A stretch of 64,000 bases of DNA, taken from an uncultured Lachnospiraceae bacterium. GTDB taxonomy: Bacteria > Bacillota > Clostridia > Lachnospirales > Lachnospiraceae. Position numbers and translations under genes: made by a program. The stretch spans positions 33,174 to 97,173 of the forward strand of contig CANPUE010000011.1 of the NCBI GenBank assembly GCA_947577185.1, given 5' to 3'. Positions 8,396 through 17,575 of the stretch are shown here, piece by piece. Numbering within the stretch: position 1 is the stretch's first letter; the number at the start of each line of letters is the position of its first letter. The notes below the pieces were generated by a model that saw only the letters and a program-made list of their open reading frames with translations, had not been told where the DNA came from and did no database searches.

Positions 8396-11026
8396 ATGAA
8401 TAAGATGTTAAAAACACTGGCGGGGCGTAGTTTTGCGGCGTCACGAATGCGGAATCTCATTGCGGCACTGGCAATTGCCCTGACAGCGCTTCTATTTGCA
8501 TCGGTTACGACAATGACGGTCGGGGCGATGCAGTCTATGAACCTTACCATGCAGATGCAGAAAGGGAGCAGATCGGACGGCGATTTCCGCAACATGAACA
8601 GAGAACAGTTTGAACAGCTGCAGGCAGTCGACTGGATCAGGGAGGCTGGTCTGCGGATGCCTGTCAGTTTTTTGGAGAATGCAAAACGTCACAACGTAGA
8701 ATTTGATGTGCTGGACGAAGTGCAGGCGGAACTGACTTTTTGTATGCCGCAGTACGGAAGCGTACCGGAAGCCGCCGATGAGGTCGTCGCATCGGATCAG
8801 GCCATCCGGGCGCTGGGAGCGGAACCGGAAATCGGCGCGCAGATTGTCATTGCTTTTACGGTGCATGGGAAGGCATATGAACTGCCCATGAAGGTGTCCG
8901 GTTATTATGAGACGTCAAACAGTCAGCTCAGTGTGATGTGGACAGGTACGGCATTCCGGGATGCGTATCCCGATATTTTCCGGTACACATATGACAGGGA
9001 CGGAGAAATGGCCGGCACGTATTATTCGGATATTATGGTCAAAAGCGCGGACGGCCTCAAGGAGCGCATGGAAGAACTCTCCCGGACGCTGGGAGGAAAT
9101 CCGGATGATATGAAGGCGGCCAATTATCTGCCCGCGGTCGTTAACAGGATGACAAATCCGGCGCCGGATGCAGGTGTGATCGTGATTACCGTTTTGTTTG
9201 CCGCTTTGTTTATGTTCTGCGGTTATCTGCTGATCTACAATGTGTTTGATATTGCCGTGATGCAGGAAATCCGAAGGTACGGGCTGTACCGGACGATCGG
9301 GATGGGAGGCAGGCATGTCAGAAAGCTGTTAAACTGTCAGGTTTTGTGGCTTTCCGCCCTCGGTATCCCGATTGGACTGCTGTTTGGTTATGTCACCGGA
9401 AGGACGGCACTGCCGTATATTATGGAGATTTTTGCGGATGAGTATCATACACTTTTGGTGAGCGTGACGCCTTCTCCGCTCATCTTTGCGGCGGCGGCCC
9501 TCCTGACGGTGCTGACAGTGTGGGTCAGTACGAGAAAGCCTGTGAAAAAGGCGGTGGAGATCCCGCCGATCGAGGCATTCCGCTATGTGGAAAAGAGCAC
9601 GGGCAGGCGCAGTGCGAGAAAAAGCGCTTTTGGAGCGAGTCTTGCAAGGCTTGCCTGGTCCAATCTGGGACGGAATAAAAGAAGAAGCGCCTTTATTCTG
9701 ATCTCGCTTGCACTCTGTATGATACTGCTTAACTGCGCCGGAATCATCGCAGACAGCGTGGATGTGGAGAAACAGGCGTCCTGGATGATCCGTACCGATT
9801 TTGCCGTCGTCAATCTGGTGAGTACGAATAATATGGAAGGCTTCAAGCGCAGGGAGGAAGCGTTAAAGAAAGAAACGATTGCGGACATTGCCGCACAGCC
9901 CGGCGTGAGGGAAGGGACGGCAATTTATAAAAATACGATGGATGACACAGATGTCACTTATAGTTTTTCCCATGTGGAGGCGCTTTTGGCAGAGCCGCAT
10001 GACGAATCCGGCATCGGATCCAATATGATAGAAACACCGGAGGCAGACAGCCTTTCCATACTGTGGGATGAGAATGGGATTGTGTTTGGACTCGGTGAGG
10101 ATAAGCGGCCCATCTGCAATGTATATGGTATGGAGGAAGCGGCGCTTACACGGATGGATCTTCGGGAAGGAGAATGTGATGCCCACACCCTTTACCAGAA
10201 GATGGAAAACGGGGAGGGCGTGCTCGTGGGTGTGCCGTTAAATCGAAATGACATGACTTATTATGAAGTATTTGATCTGACGGAAATCGGAGAGACGATA
10301 AGTGTTTATAAAGACGGACAGCTGATAAAAGAACTGCCCGTTCTGGCAAAGGCCGGCATTAACGGGGACGACGAGGAAATCGGCTTTACCTGTGCGGGAC
10401 CTTTGCGTGTCGGTCACGACGGACTGTTTCTGTATCTGCCTGCCGGCGTGTATCAGGAAATATATGACGATCCTGTCATATATAAATATTCATTCAACAT
10501 GGAGGAAGACAAAAGAGCGGATATGGAGACCTGGCTTGCAGACTATATGGAAAATGTGGACGTCAGTATCGATTATCTGTCCGCACAGTCGGCCCGTGAG
10601 AGCGCGTTTGCAATGCGCAGAATGATCCGGTTTGTGGGAGGATTAATCGGTGTGATCTTCGGGTTTGCAGGGGTATTAAATCTTGTGAACATGGTCATCA
10701 CGACAATTCTGACGAGACGCCATGAGTTTGCGACCATGCAGAGCATCGGGATGACACAGCGCCAGCTGACGAAAATGATGGTGTTAGAGAGTCTTTACTA
10801 TGCGGCGGGAGCCTGTATCCTTGGTATGACCGGGGCGGTCATTCTGGCCTTTACCCTTGTGCGGGGCATTGTACAGACCCAGTGGTTTTTATCGTTCCGC
10901 TTTACGTTATTACCGGCGGCAGCGGTGATGCCCGTCTTATTCGTGACGGCGTTTATCGTGCCTGTCGCGGCGCTGCGCACGTTTTATCATGACAGTATCG
11001 TGGAGCAGCTGCGTATTGCGGGGTAG
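8396..11026 (+). CDS. Large FtsX-like ABC permease
   Basis: An 876-residue membrane protein with the layout of a duplicated FtsX/MacB permease: an N-terminal membrane helix, an extracytoplasmic region, a helix group near residues 255-395, another helix around 435-455, a second large extracytoplasmic region, and a final helix group near 735-870 (MVITTILTRRHEFATMQSIG is a typical FtsX coupling segment). ATG 8396 is chosen because GGAGGAG lies just upstream. With the flanking ATPases it probably handles antimicrobial peptides or an envelope lipid; the substrate is not visible. Confidence 0.88.
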   Translation: MNKMLKTLAGRSFAASRMRNLIAALAIALTALLFASVTTMTVGAMQSMNLTMQMQKGSRSDGDFRNMNREQFEQLQAVDWIREAGLRMPVSFLENAKRHNVEFDVLDEVQAELTFCMPQYGSVPEAADEVVASDQAIRALGAEPEIGAQIVIAFTVHGKAYELPMKVSGYYETSNSQLSVMWTGTAFRDAYPDIFRYTYDRDGEMAGTYYSDIMVKSADGLKERMEELSRTLGGNPDDMKAANYLPAVVNRMTNPAPDAGVIVITVLFAALFMFCGYLLIYNVFDIAVMQEIRRYGLYRTIGMGGRHVRKLLNCQVLWLSALGIPIGLLFGYVTGRTALPYIMEIFADEYHTLLVSVTPSPLIFAAAALLTVLTVWVSTRKPVKKAVEIPPIEAFRYVEKSTGRRSARKSAFGASLARLAWSNLGRNKRRSAFILISLALCMILLNCAGIIADSVDVEKQASWMIRTDFAVVNLVSTNNMEGFKRREEALKKETIADIAAQPGVREGTAIYKNTMDDTDVTYSFSHVEALLAEPHDESGIGSNMIETPEADSLSILWDENGIVFGLGEDKRPICNVYGMEEAALTRMDLREGECDAHTLYQKMENGEGVLVGVPLNRNDMTYYEVFDLTEIGETISVYKDGQLIKELPVLAKAGINGDDEEIGFTCAGPLRVGHDGLFLYLPAGVYQEIYDDPVIYKYSFNMEEDKRADMETWLADYMENVDVSIDYLSAQSARESAFAMRRMIRFVGGLIGVIFGFAGVLNLVNMVITTILTRRHEFATMQSIGMTQRQLTKMMVLESLYYAAGACILGMTGAVILAFTLVRGIVQTQWFLSFRFTLLPAAAVMPVLFVTAFIVPVAALRTFYHDSIVEQLRIAG

Positions 11027-11087
11027 CAGTCGGCAGACAGCAGGGCAAAGAGTATAGGACAGATCAGGCAACAGGAGGGAATCAGAA

Positions 11088-11768
11088 ATGAATTGCATCT
11101 TAAAAGCAAGCGGGTTAAAGAAATATTACGGAAAAAATGACACGGTCGTCAAAGCGCTTGACGGCGTTGATTTAGAAATAGAGGAAGGAAAGTTTACCGC
11201 GATCATCGGTACGTCCGGCAGCGGCAAATCTACGTTGTTAAATATGTTCGGCGGACTGGATACGCCGACGTCCGGCAGCATAAAAATCGGTGAGACGGAA
11301 CTTGGCGGACTGGGCAAAGAGGAAGCGGCAGCTTTCAGGCGCAGGCAGATCGGTTTTGTCTTCCAGAACTATAATCTGATTCCGGTGTTAACGGTGTGGG
11401 AAAACATTGTATTTCCGATTTCTTTAGACAACCGGAAACCGGATAAAGACTTTATCATGAAGATCGTGACCATGCTCGGACTGGAGCACAGGCTGGACAG
11501 TCTGCCCGGAAACCTCTCCGGCGGTCAGCAGCAGCGTGTTGCGATCGCCAGAGCGCTGGCATCGAAACCGGCGATCCTTTTAGCGGATGAACCGACCGGA
11601 AATCTGGATTCCAAAAGCAGCAATGATGTCATCGGATTATTGAAGATGACGGGCAGTGAATTTCATCAGACGATTGTCATGATCACTCATAACCCGGAGA
11701 TCGCACAGATGGCGGATCGGATCGTACAGATTGAGGACGGAAAGATAAAATCCGTATCAACGCCCTAG
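11088..11768 (+). CDS. ABC transporter ATPase (MacB/LolD type), second copy
   Basis: A 226-residue ATPase with Walker A GTSGSGKS (residues 41-48), signature LSGGQQQR and Walker B LLADEPTGNLD. The start follows an AGGAGGGAATC ribosome binding site. It closes the regulator-kinase-ATPase-permease-ATPase cassette. It carries the canonical DEPTG, whereas the first ATPase has DEATG, so the two copies have diverged. Confidence 0.92.
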   Translation: MNCILKASGLKKYYGKNDTVVKALDGVDLEIEEGKFTAIIGTSGSGKSTLLNMFGGLDTPTSGSIKIGETELGGLGKEEAAAFRRRQIGFVFQNYNLIPVLTVWENIVFPISLDNRKPDKDFIMKIVTMLGLEHRLDSLPGNLSGGQQQRVAIARALASKPAILLADEPTGNLDSKSSNDVIGLLKMTGSEFHQTIVMITHNPEIAQMADRIVQIEDGKIKSVSTP

Positions 11769-11795
11769 ACAAACCACCCCCGGATAAGGTATACT
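11766..11795 (+). promoter_or_regulatory. Candidate promoter of the GGDEF-like gene
   Basis: TAGACA (11766-11771) and TATACT (11790-11795), 18 bp apart, lie 50 bp before the start at 11845 and overlap the end of the second ATPase gene. Confidence 0.55.
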
Positions 11796-11844
11796 GAATG
11801 TAGCTTTGCAACAGTACCAAATGGGGATAGGAGAGGGATAGGGC

Positions 11845-12771
11845 ATGGAGTATAAGGCAGTTCCTTTTGAGAAAAGGATGAAAGAGAACATCAGGAATTA
11901 TGCGATGGATAATCTGTATCCGGTGGACGCTTTGCGGGCACAGTTAAAGGCGCTTGCATCGATCACGGGAATAGAGCTTCTGCTCACCGACAGGCACGGG
12001 GAAAAAGTGGTTTCTGTGGGAAATTTCGCGGGATTCACGCCGGATGTTGTCGGGGAGCCGGGCAGAAAGATAAAAGTTTACAACAGGACGATTGCACATC
12101 TGTATGTGAAGACCGACGGGGTATCCCCGGATCAGGCGCAGGATGTGGAAGGCATGCTGGATGCGACGGTAGAATTATTTTCCCGTCTGGGCGAGGAGGC
12201 ATATCTGCACAGAGAATGCGCCATTTACATGGATGAGCTGGAAGAGCGGTTGGACGAAAAACATACACAGACGGCTGACGGCGGGAAGGAAGATGTGCTG
12301 ACCGGAGTTTTTCATAAGTTCTATTTTGAAGAGCGCATGAAAGATATCGACCGTTCGGAAGTGGTTCCGGTGGCAGTCATCAATGCCAATATCAATGACT
12401 GGAAATATGTCAACGATCATTTCGGGGATGAGGAGAGCGACCGGCTGATCAGGACGATCGCAGGATTTCTCAAAAAAGAAGCAAAACCGGATTATGTCAT
12501 CGGGCGTGTAGACGGGGACGTGTTTGTTATCCTGATCCCGATGGCGGAGGATGGCGAGGCGGAGGCATACTGCCAAAGCGTGCAGGAGGCGTGTCTTGCG
12601 TTTGAGGATCCTATTCTTGCACCGTCCGTGGCGTGCGGCATCGTCCACAAGACCAATGTGGAAGAAGAGATAGCCGATAAGCTTCCGGATGCGGAATACG
12701 AGATGTTTAATAACAAATTTGAGATCAAAAATGCGCCCGGATACAGGCAGAGGCTGGAAAAGAGAAAGTAA
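11845..12771 (+). CDS. Degenerate GGDEF-domain protein
   Basis: A 308-residue predicted cytoplasmic protein. The N-terminal half (about 1-125) looks like a small-molecule sensor of the GAF/PocR type (SITGIELLLTDRHGEKVVSV), followed by a helical linker. The C-terminal half has the fold of a diguanylate cyclase domain, but the signature reads GRVDGDVF rather than GGDEF, so catalysis is doubtful and it may bind nucleotide or act by protein contact. The RxxD inhibitory motif was not evident. It is transcribed alone between its own promoter and terminator. Confidence 0.72.
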   Translation: MEYKAVPFEKRMKENIRNYAMDNLYPVDALRAQLKALASITGIELLLTDRHGEKVVSVGNFAGFTPDVVGEPGRKIKVYNRTIAHLYVKTDGVSPDQAQDVEGMLDATVELFSRLGEEAYLHRECAIYMDELEERLDEKHTQTADGGKEDVLTGVFHKFYFEERMKDIDRSEVVPVAVINANINDWKYVNDHFGDEESDRLIRTIAGFLKKEAKPDYVIGRVDGDVFVILIPMAEDGEAEAYCQSVQEACLAFEDPILAPSVACGIVHKTNVEEEIADKLPDAEYEMFNNKFEIKNAPGYRQRLEKRK

Positions 12772-12784
12772 AGGTCTGATCGGC

Positions 12785-12833
12785 GTGACAAAAAAGGGTC
12801 GGCTATCCGGATAGCTAACTCTTTTTTTGTCAC
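12785..12833 (+). terminator. Strong, nearly symmetric terminator
   Basis: GTGACAAAAAAG (from 12785) pairs with CTTTTTTTGTCAC (to 12833) around a GGCTATC/GATAGCT stem. Because it has an A-run on one side and a T-run on the other, it could stop transcription in both directions. It separates the GGDEF-like gene from the zinc-ribbon operon. Confidence 0.85.
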
Positions 12834-12873
12834 AAACTGCACTGCTGAGGGCAGGGAAAGGCACAGGGGTGAT

Positions 12874-13671
12874 ATGGAACCGATAAAGATGCTCTATTGT
12901 GAGAACTGCCATGCCCCGATACCGGAAGATCGTGCGAAATGCCCTTACTGCGGGGCATTCCATGCATCCGGCGGTGAGAAAAAATATATGGAACGGCTCT
13001 ATGAACTGAAGGAGGACGTGGAAGAACTTTCCGCCTTACCGGCCGCAGAGTACCGCAGGGAAATGGGTAAGGCCGTGCGCCTGGTCCGCGTTATGCTCCT
13101 TCTTTTTGCAGCGGCGGCGGCCATTGCGGGGATCCTTTTTTACTGCAGTCGAAAGCTGGGAGGCTTTGGGCCCTCCGAGGAAGAGCGCAAGGCGCAGATG
13201 CTGTGGGAGCAGGAAAATTTTCCGCGGCTGGATGTCATGTATGATGCAGGGGACTATGACGCGATTCTGGAATTTGAGTATGAAACGAACCAGGAGGAGT
13301 ACCATTCACTGTCAAACTGGAAGCATTATGATTTCCTGAATGCTTACAGATGGTATCTGTCCTGCAAAGAGGAAGCCGCAAAAGCGGCAGCGGGCGTGTC
13401 TTCTGAGGAGGATGTGTTCTGGTGCCTCATAGACGCCATGTTTTTGCTGCAGGAACAGCCCTGGGTCACTTATACGGAGGCAGAAAAGGAGCTGATCGCC
13501 GGCTACCGCGGGGAGGTCAGGGAACTGCTGGGCACACAGTTTGGCATGCAGGCGGCTGCGGTCGATGCCTTATATGAGAAATGCTGCGTCACGGATGAGT
13601 ATGGTACATGGTTTGATTATGATACGGCCAAAAAGGTCATAAAAAAATATGTGGATCAGAACATAAAATAG
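12874..13671 (+). CDS. Zinc-ribbon single-span membrane protein, paralogue 1
   Basis: A 265-residue protein of unknown function. An N-terminal zinc ribbon has C9, C12, C23 and C26 (CENC, CPYC), then a charged helix, a membrane span at about 70-91, and a 170-residue extracytoplasmic helical domain beginning near GDYDAILEFEYETN. It is the first of three consecutive genes that can be aligned with each other after the membrane span. The ribbon would lie inside the cell and the helical domain outside. A regulatory or envelope-stress scaffold role is possible, but nothing in the sequence proves it. Confidence 0.75.
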   Translation: MEPIKMLYCENCHAPIPEDRAKCPYCGAFHASGGEKKYMERLYELKEDVEELSALPAAEYRREMGKAVRLVRVMLLLFAAAAAIAGILFYCSRKLGGFGPSEEERKAQMLWEQENFPRLDVMYDAGDYDAILEFEYETNQEEYHSLSNWKHYDFLNAYRWYLSCKEEAAKAAAGVSSEEDVFWCLIDAMFLLQEQPWVTYTEAEKELIAGYRGEVRELLGTQFGMQAAAVDALYEKCCVTDEYGTWFDYDTAKKVIKKYVDQNIK

Positions 13672-13709
13672 AACAAGAGCAAAATCAGTGAGAAAGGTTG
13701 TACAGGATC

Positions 13710-14495
13710 ATGAAATGTCCCACATGCGGCGCCAGTCTGCAGATTGAGGATGAGAAATGCCCTTTTTGCGGAAATGAGAATCCTTTTGCCGTTAAGCACC
13801 GGCAGGATATGCAGTATTATCATCAGGAATTTCAGAAAACAAAACAGGAAACGGAGAAAAAAGTACGTCATTTTCATTCGTTAACGGTCAGGATCACGGT
13901 CATTGCGGTGCTTCTTTTGCTGATCTCAGGGATGGCCTGCATGATTGATACCGGCGCCTATTATGTGTGGAGCGGCCAGGTAGAGAAAGACATCGCAAAA
14001 AACAGACAGGACTATGCACAGAAGCTGGGCGCCTTTGAACAGGAGGGAGACTGGCTGGGGCTGTATGCTTTTTATGATGCCAAAAATCTGGGCCATACGG
14101 ATGCTTTTCGTGAGTACATGGTTCTTTATTACACAATCTTTGATTACAAATGCATTCTCAACAACATCACGCGATTGCGAAACGGCCGCTCTTATTACAG
14201 TGCGTCCGAAGCCGCTGATCAGATCGCGCAGTACCTTGACAGCTTTTATCAGTCCGTGGAACGGACCACGTATGAGAGCGCATATTATGAAGACAGCTAT
14301 AAAACGGAGCATCAGGAGGCATATGCCCGCATCAGGCAGGATCTGGAGGCGGTGCTGGCAGCTTACTGTCATCTGACAAAAGAAGAATTGGAGGCGCTGC
14401 CTGATTATTCTATTGCCAAAAAGGGAAAGCTCATAGAAGAAGGACTGCTTCGGGAAGTAGATATGGACGGGGGGAAGGAGGCGGCAGAAGAATGA
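13710..14495 (+). CDS. Zinc-ribbon single-span membrane protein, paralogue 2
   Basis: A 261-residue protein with an N-terminal zinc ribbon (C3, C6, C17, C20; CPTC and CPFC), a lysine/glutamine-rich helix, a membrane span at about 59-80, and an extracytoplasmic helical domain whose start, GDWLGLYAFYDAKN, matches the equivalent position in the preceding gene. ATG 13710 is chosen because the ribbon starts right there; an in-frame TTG lies four codons upstream. It overlaps the next gene by 4 bp. Function unknown. Confidence 0.75.
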   Translation: MKCPTCGASLQIEDEKCPFCGNENPFAVKHRQDMQYYHQEFQKTKQETEKKVRHFHSLTVRITVIAVLLLLISGMACMIDTGAYYVWSGQVEKDIAKNRQDYAQKLGAFEQEGDWLGLYAFYDAKNLGHTDAFREYMVLYYTIFDYKCILNNITRLRNGRSYYSASEAADQIAQYLDSFYQSVERTTYESAYYEDSYKTEHQEAYARIRQDLEAVLAAYCHLTKEELEALPDYSIAKKGKLIEEGLLREVDMDGGKEAAEE

Positions 14496-14941
14496 ACCGT
14501 GGTCAAAAAACACAGTCACAGCCCGGGCATGCACGCAGGGATGTTCTGTTAAATATTATAATGAGTGTGCTCTGCTTTATTTTGATTGTACAGTGCTTTT
14601 TATTCATCGTCAGACTCAGGGATTATCAGAGGGTATACACGGCTGATGAATCCGCGCTGATTAGCCAGCTGACTTATCAGGAATATGACATGCTTATGGA
14701 CTATGTATACCGCAATGAGGCCAGAAATGTGCCGGTCACAGGGGACATGGCAAAGATCTATGCGGTCGCGCATTACTATGAAGCGGCGATGCTCGCGCAT
14801 GCCCACCAGACGGCAGGCAATTCGCAGCCGGCACAGCAGAGACGCGCGCAGATGCAGGAATATGAGAAGCAGATGGGAGAGTATGATTTTGTAAAAGAAG
14901 AGATCCGGGAGATTCTGGGAGCGGAAGAAGGTAATTTCTAA
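14492..14941 (+). CDS. Small single-span membrane protein, paralogue 3 without zinc ribbon
   Basis: A 149-residue protein with a short basic N-terminus, one membrane span at about 18-40, and a helical tail. The segment YQEYDMLMDYVYRNEA aligns with the start of the helical domain of the two upstream proteins, so it appears to be a shortened paralogue that lost the ribbon. The end is rich in Gln and Glu. Translationally coupled to paralogue 2. Function unknown. Confidence 0.7.
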   Translation: MNRGQKTQSQPGHARRDVLLNIIMSVLCFILIVQCFLFIVRLRDYQRVYTADESALISQLTYQEYDMLMDYVYRNEARNVPVTGDMAKIYAVAHYYEAAMLAHAHQTAGNSQPAQQRRAQMQEYEKQMGEYDFVKEEIREILGAEEGNF

Positions 14942-15032
14942 AAAAAGTATTAAATCCCATTTTTTAGGAAATAGTAAGAAAAGATAAGATAATAAGAGAA
15001 AAAAAGAGATAATAAGAGAATATAACATGATA

Positions 15033-15062
15033 TTTGACTTTGCTTGCAGTTGCAAAGTCAAA
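15033..15062 (+). repeat. Perfect 11-bp inverted repeat at the groESL promoter
   Basis: TTTGACTTTGC (15033-15043) and GCAAAGTCAAA (15052-15062) form a perfect inverted repeat with an 8-bp centre. The right arm overlaps the -35 element of the groESL promoter, so it may be an operator for a second regulator or an upstream stem. No T-run follows, so it is not a terminator. Confidence 0.7.
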
Positions 15063-15078
15063 TGGATGAAATTAATAT
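15050..15078 (+). promoter_or_regulatory. groESL promoter
   Basis: TTGCAA (15050-15055) and TAATAT (15073-15078) have an ideal 17-bp spacer. The predicted transcription start falls just ahead of the CIRCE operator, the usual geometry for HrcA control. Confidence 0.75.
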
Positions 15079-15089
15079 AGGCTTAACGA

Positions 15090-15116
15090 TTAGCACTCAA
15101 CACAAATGAGTGCTAA
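15090..15116 (+). promoter_or_regulatory. CIRCE operator (HrcA binding site)
   Basis: TTAGCACTC (15090-15098), a 9-bp spacer and GAGTGCTAA (15108-15116) match the CIRCE consensus perfectly. HrcA repressor binding here is established for groESL and dnaK operons in Gram-positive bacteria, so this operon should be heat inducible. Confidence 0.98.
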
Positions 15117-15192
15117 CAAAACAAATAGAAGCGGTAACTGTGAAATGGAAAACAGTTGCGGAAAAGGGAATCATATAAGGAGGCAGAAAAAT

Positions 15193-15477
15193 ATGAAATT
15201 AGTACCACTTGGCGACAGAGTCGTATTGAAACAGTTAGTAGCTGAGGAAACAACGAAATCAGGCATCGTCCTTCCGGGACAGAGCAAAGAGAAACCGCAG
15301 CAGGCAGAAGTCATCGCGGTTGGACCGGGCGGAGTCGTTGACGGAAAAGAAGTGAAGATGGAAGTAAAGGTCGGCGATCAGGTGATCTATTCCAAATATT
15401 CCGGAACAGAAGTAAAGATTGAGGAAGAAGAATATATCATTGTGAAACAGAATGACATTCTGGCAGTTTGCGAATAA
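15193..15477 (+). CDS. groES: Co-chaperonin GroES
   Basis: A 94-residue GroES (normal length 94-97) that caps the GroEL chamber. It starts MKLVPLGDRVVLKQL, has the mobile-loop region (TTKSGIVLPGQSKEKPQ) and ends KQNDILAV-CE. An AGGAGG site 9 bp upstream fixes the start at 15193; the frame is open further upstream, into the CIRCE element, but those codons are untranslated leader. First gene of groES-groEL. Confidence 0.98.
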   Translation: MKLVPLGDRVVLKQLVAEETTKSGIVLPGQSKEKPQQAEVIAVGPGGVVDGKEVKMEVKVGDQVIYSKYSGTEVKIEEEEYIIVKQNDILAVCE

Positions 15478-15514
15478 CCTTTCGTTTTGACAAAGACGAA
15501 TCAGAATCGTGTAA

Positions 15515-17161
<1,647 letters not shown>

Positions 17162-17162
17162 A

Positions 17163-17325
17163 ATACGAAGAGAAGTTCTAGGGCTCGCGCCAATGGGCGC
17201 TTCGCCAAGAACTTCTACGGTTCGTAAGCGAACCTCCTTCGTATCGAAGAATGCCCTAAAGGACATTCTTCACTGGTTTGATTGCGAAGCAATTTCTGTC
17301 GGGCTGAGAAGCAGAAGGAACTTCT
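17163..17325 (+). ncRNA. Array of RNA-like hairpins after groEL (candidate structured RNA or palindromic repeat element)
   Basis: Between groEL and its terminator lies about 160 nt that folds as a chain. An outer 8-bp stem (17163-17170/17237-17244) encloses a 9-bp hairpin (17171-17179/17208-17216, with an inner GCGCC/GGCGC stem) and a 6-bp hairpin with loop TAAG (17219-17234), giving a three-way junction. Next come GAAGAATG/CATTCTTC (17246-17271), ATTGC-GAA-GCAAT (17281-17293) and TTCTG/CAGAA (17294-17316). The final GAACTTCT can also pair with the first AGAAGTTC. No coding potential is seen. Confidence 0.55.
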
Positions 17326-17341
17326 ACAAAAACTAAAATTA

Positions 17342-17377
17342 AGAGACATGGTACAGAAATGCGCTGTGTCTCTTTTT
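17342..17377 (+). terminator. groESL terminator
   Basis: AGAGACAT (17342-17349) pairs with GTGTCTCT (17366-17373), with one mismatch or wobble, followed by TTTTT. Confidence 0.75.
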
Positions 17378-17471
17378 GGAACTTTAAAGAATTTTTTTAT
17401 TGCGGTGTTTTTTTAGGTATATTGACTATAAACCCCCCTTGCTGTATTCTTAACATTAAGCAATTGTAAAC

Positions 17472-17500
17472 TTGCGGATTTTATCTGTTGAAAGTATAAT
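17472..17500 (+). promoter_or_regulatory. Promoter of the RelA/SpoT gene
   Basis: TTGCGG (17472-17477) and a perfect TATAAT (17495-17500) with a 17-bp spacer lie about 70 bp before the chosen start. Confidence 0.65.
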
Positions 17501-17575
17501 GTATAGTACCAAATCATAATGAAATATTATAATAGATAGTAGATACTGCTATGAGTGAAGCGGCTGGTGATGAGA

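Noticed and set aside
17163..17244. First hairpins after groEL as the operon terminator
   Set aside because: No T-run follows them; a conventional terminator is present at 17342-17377.
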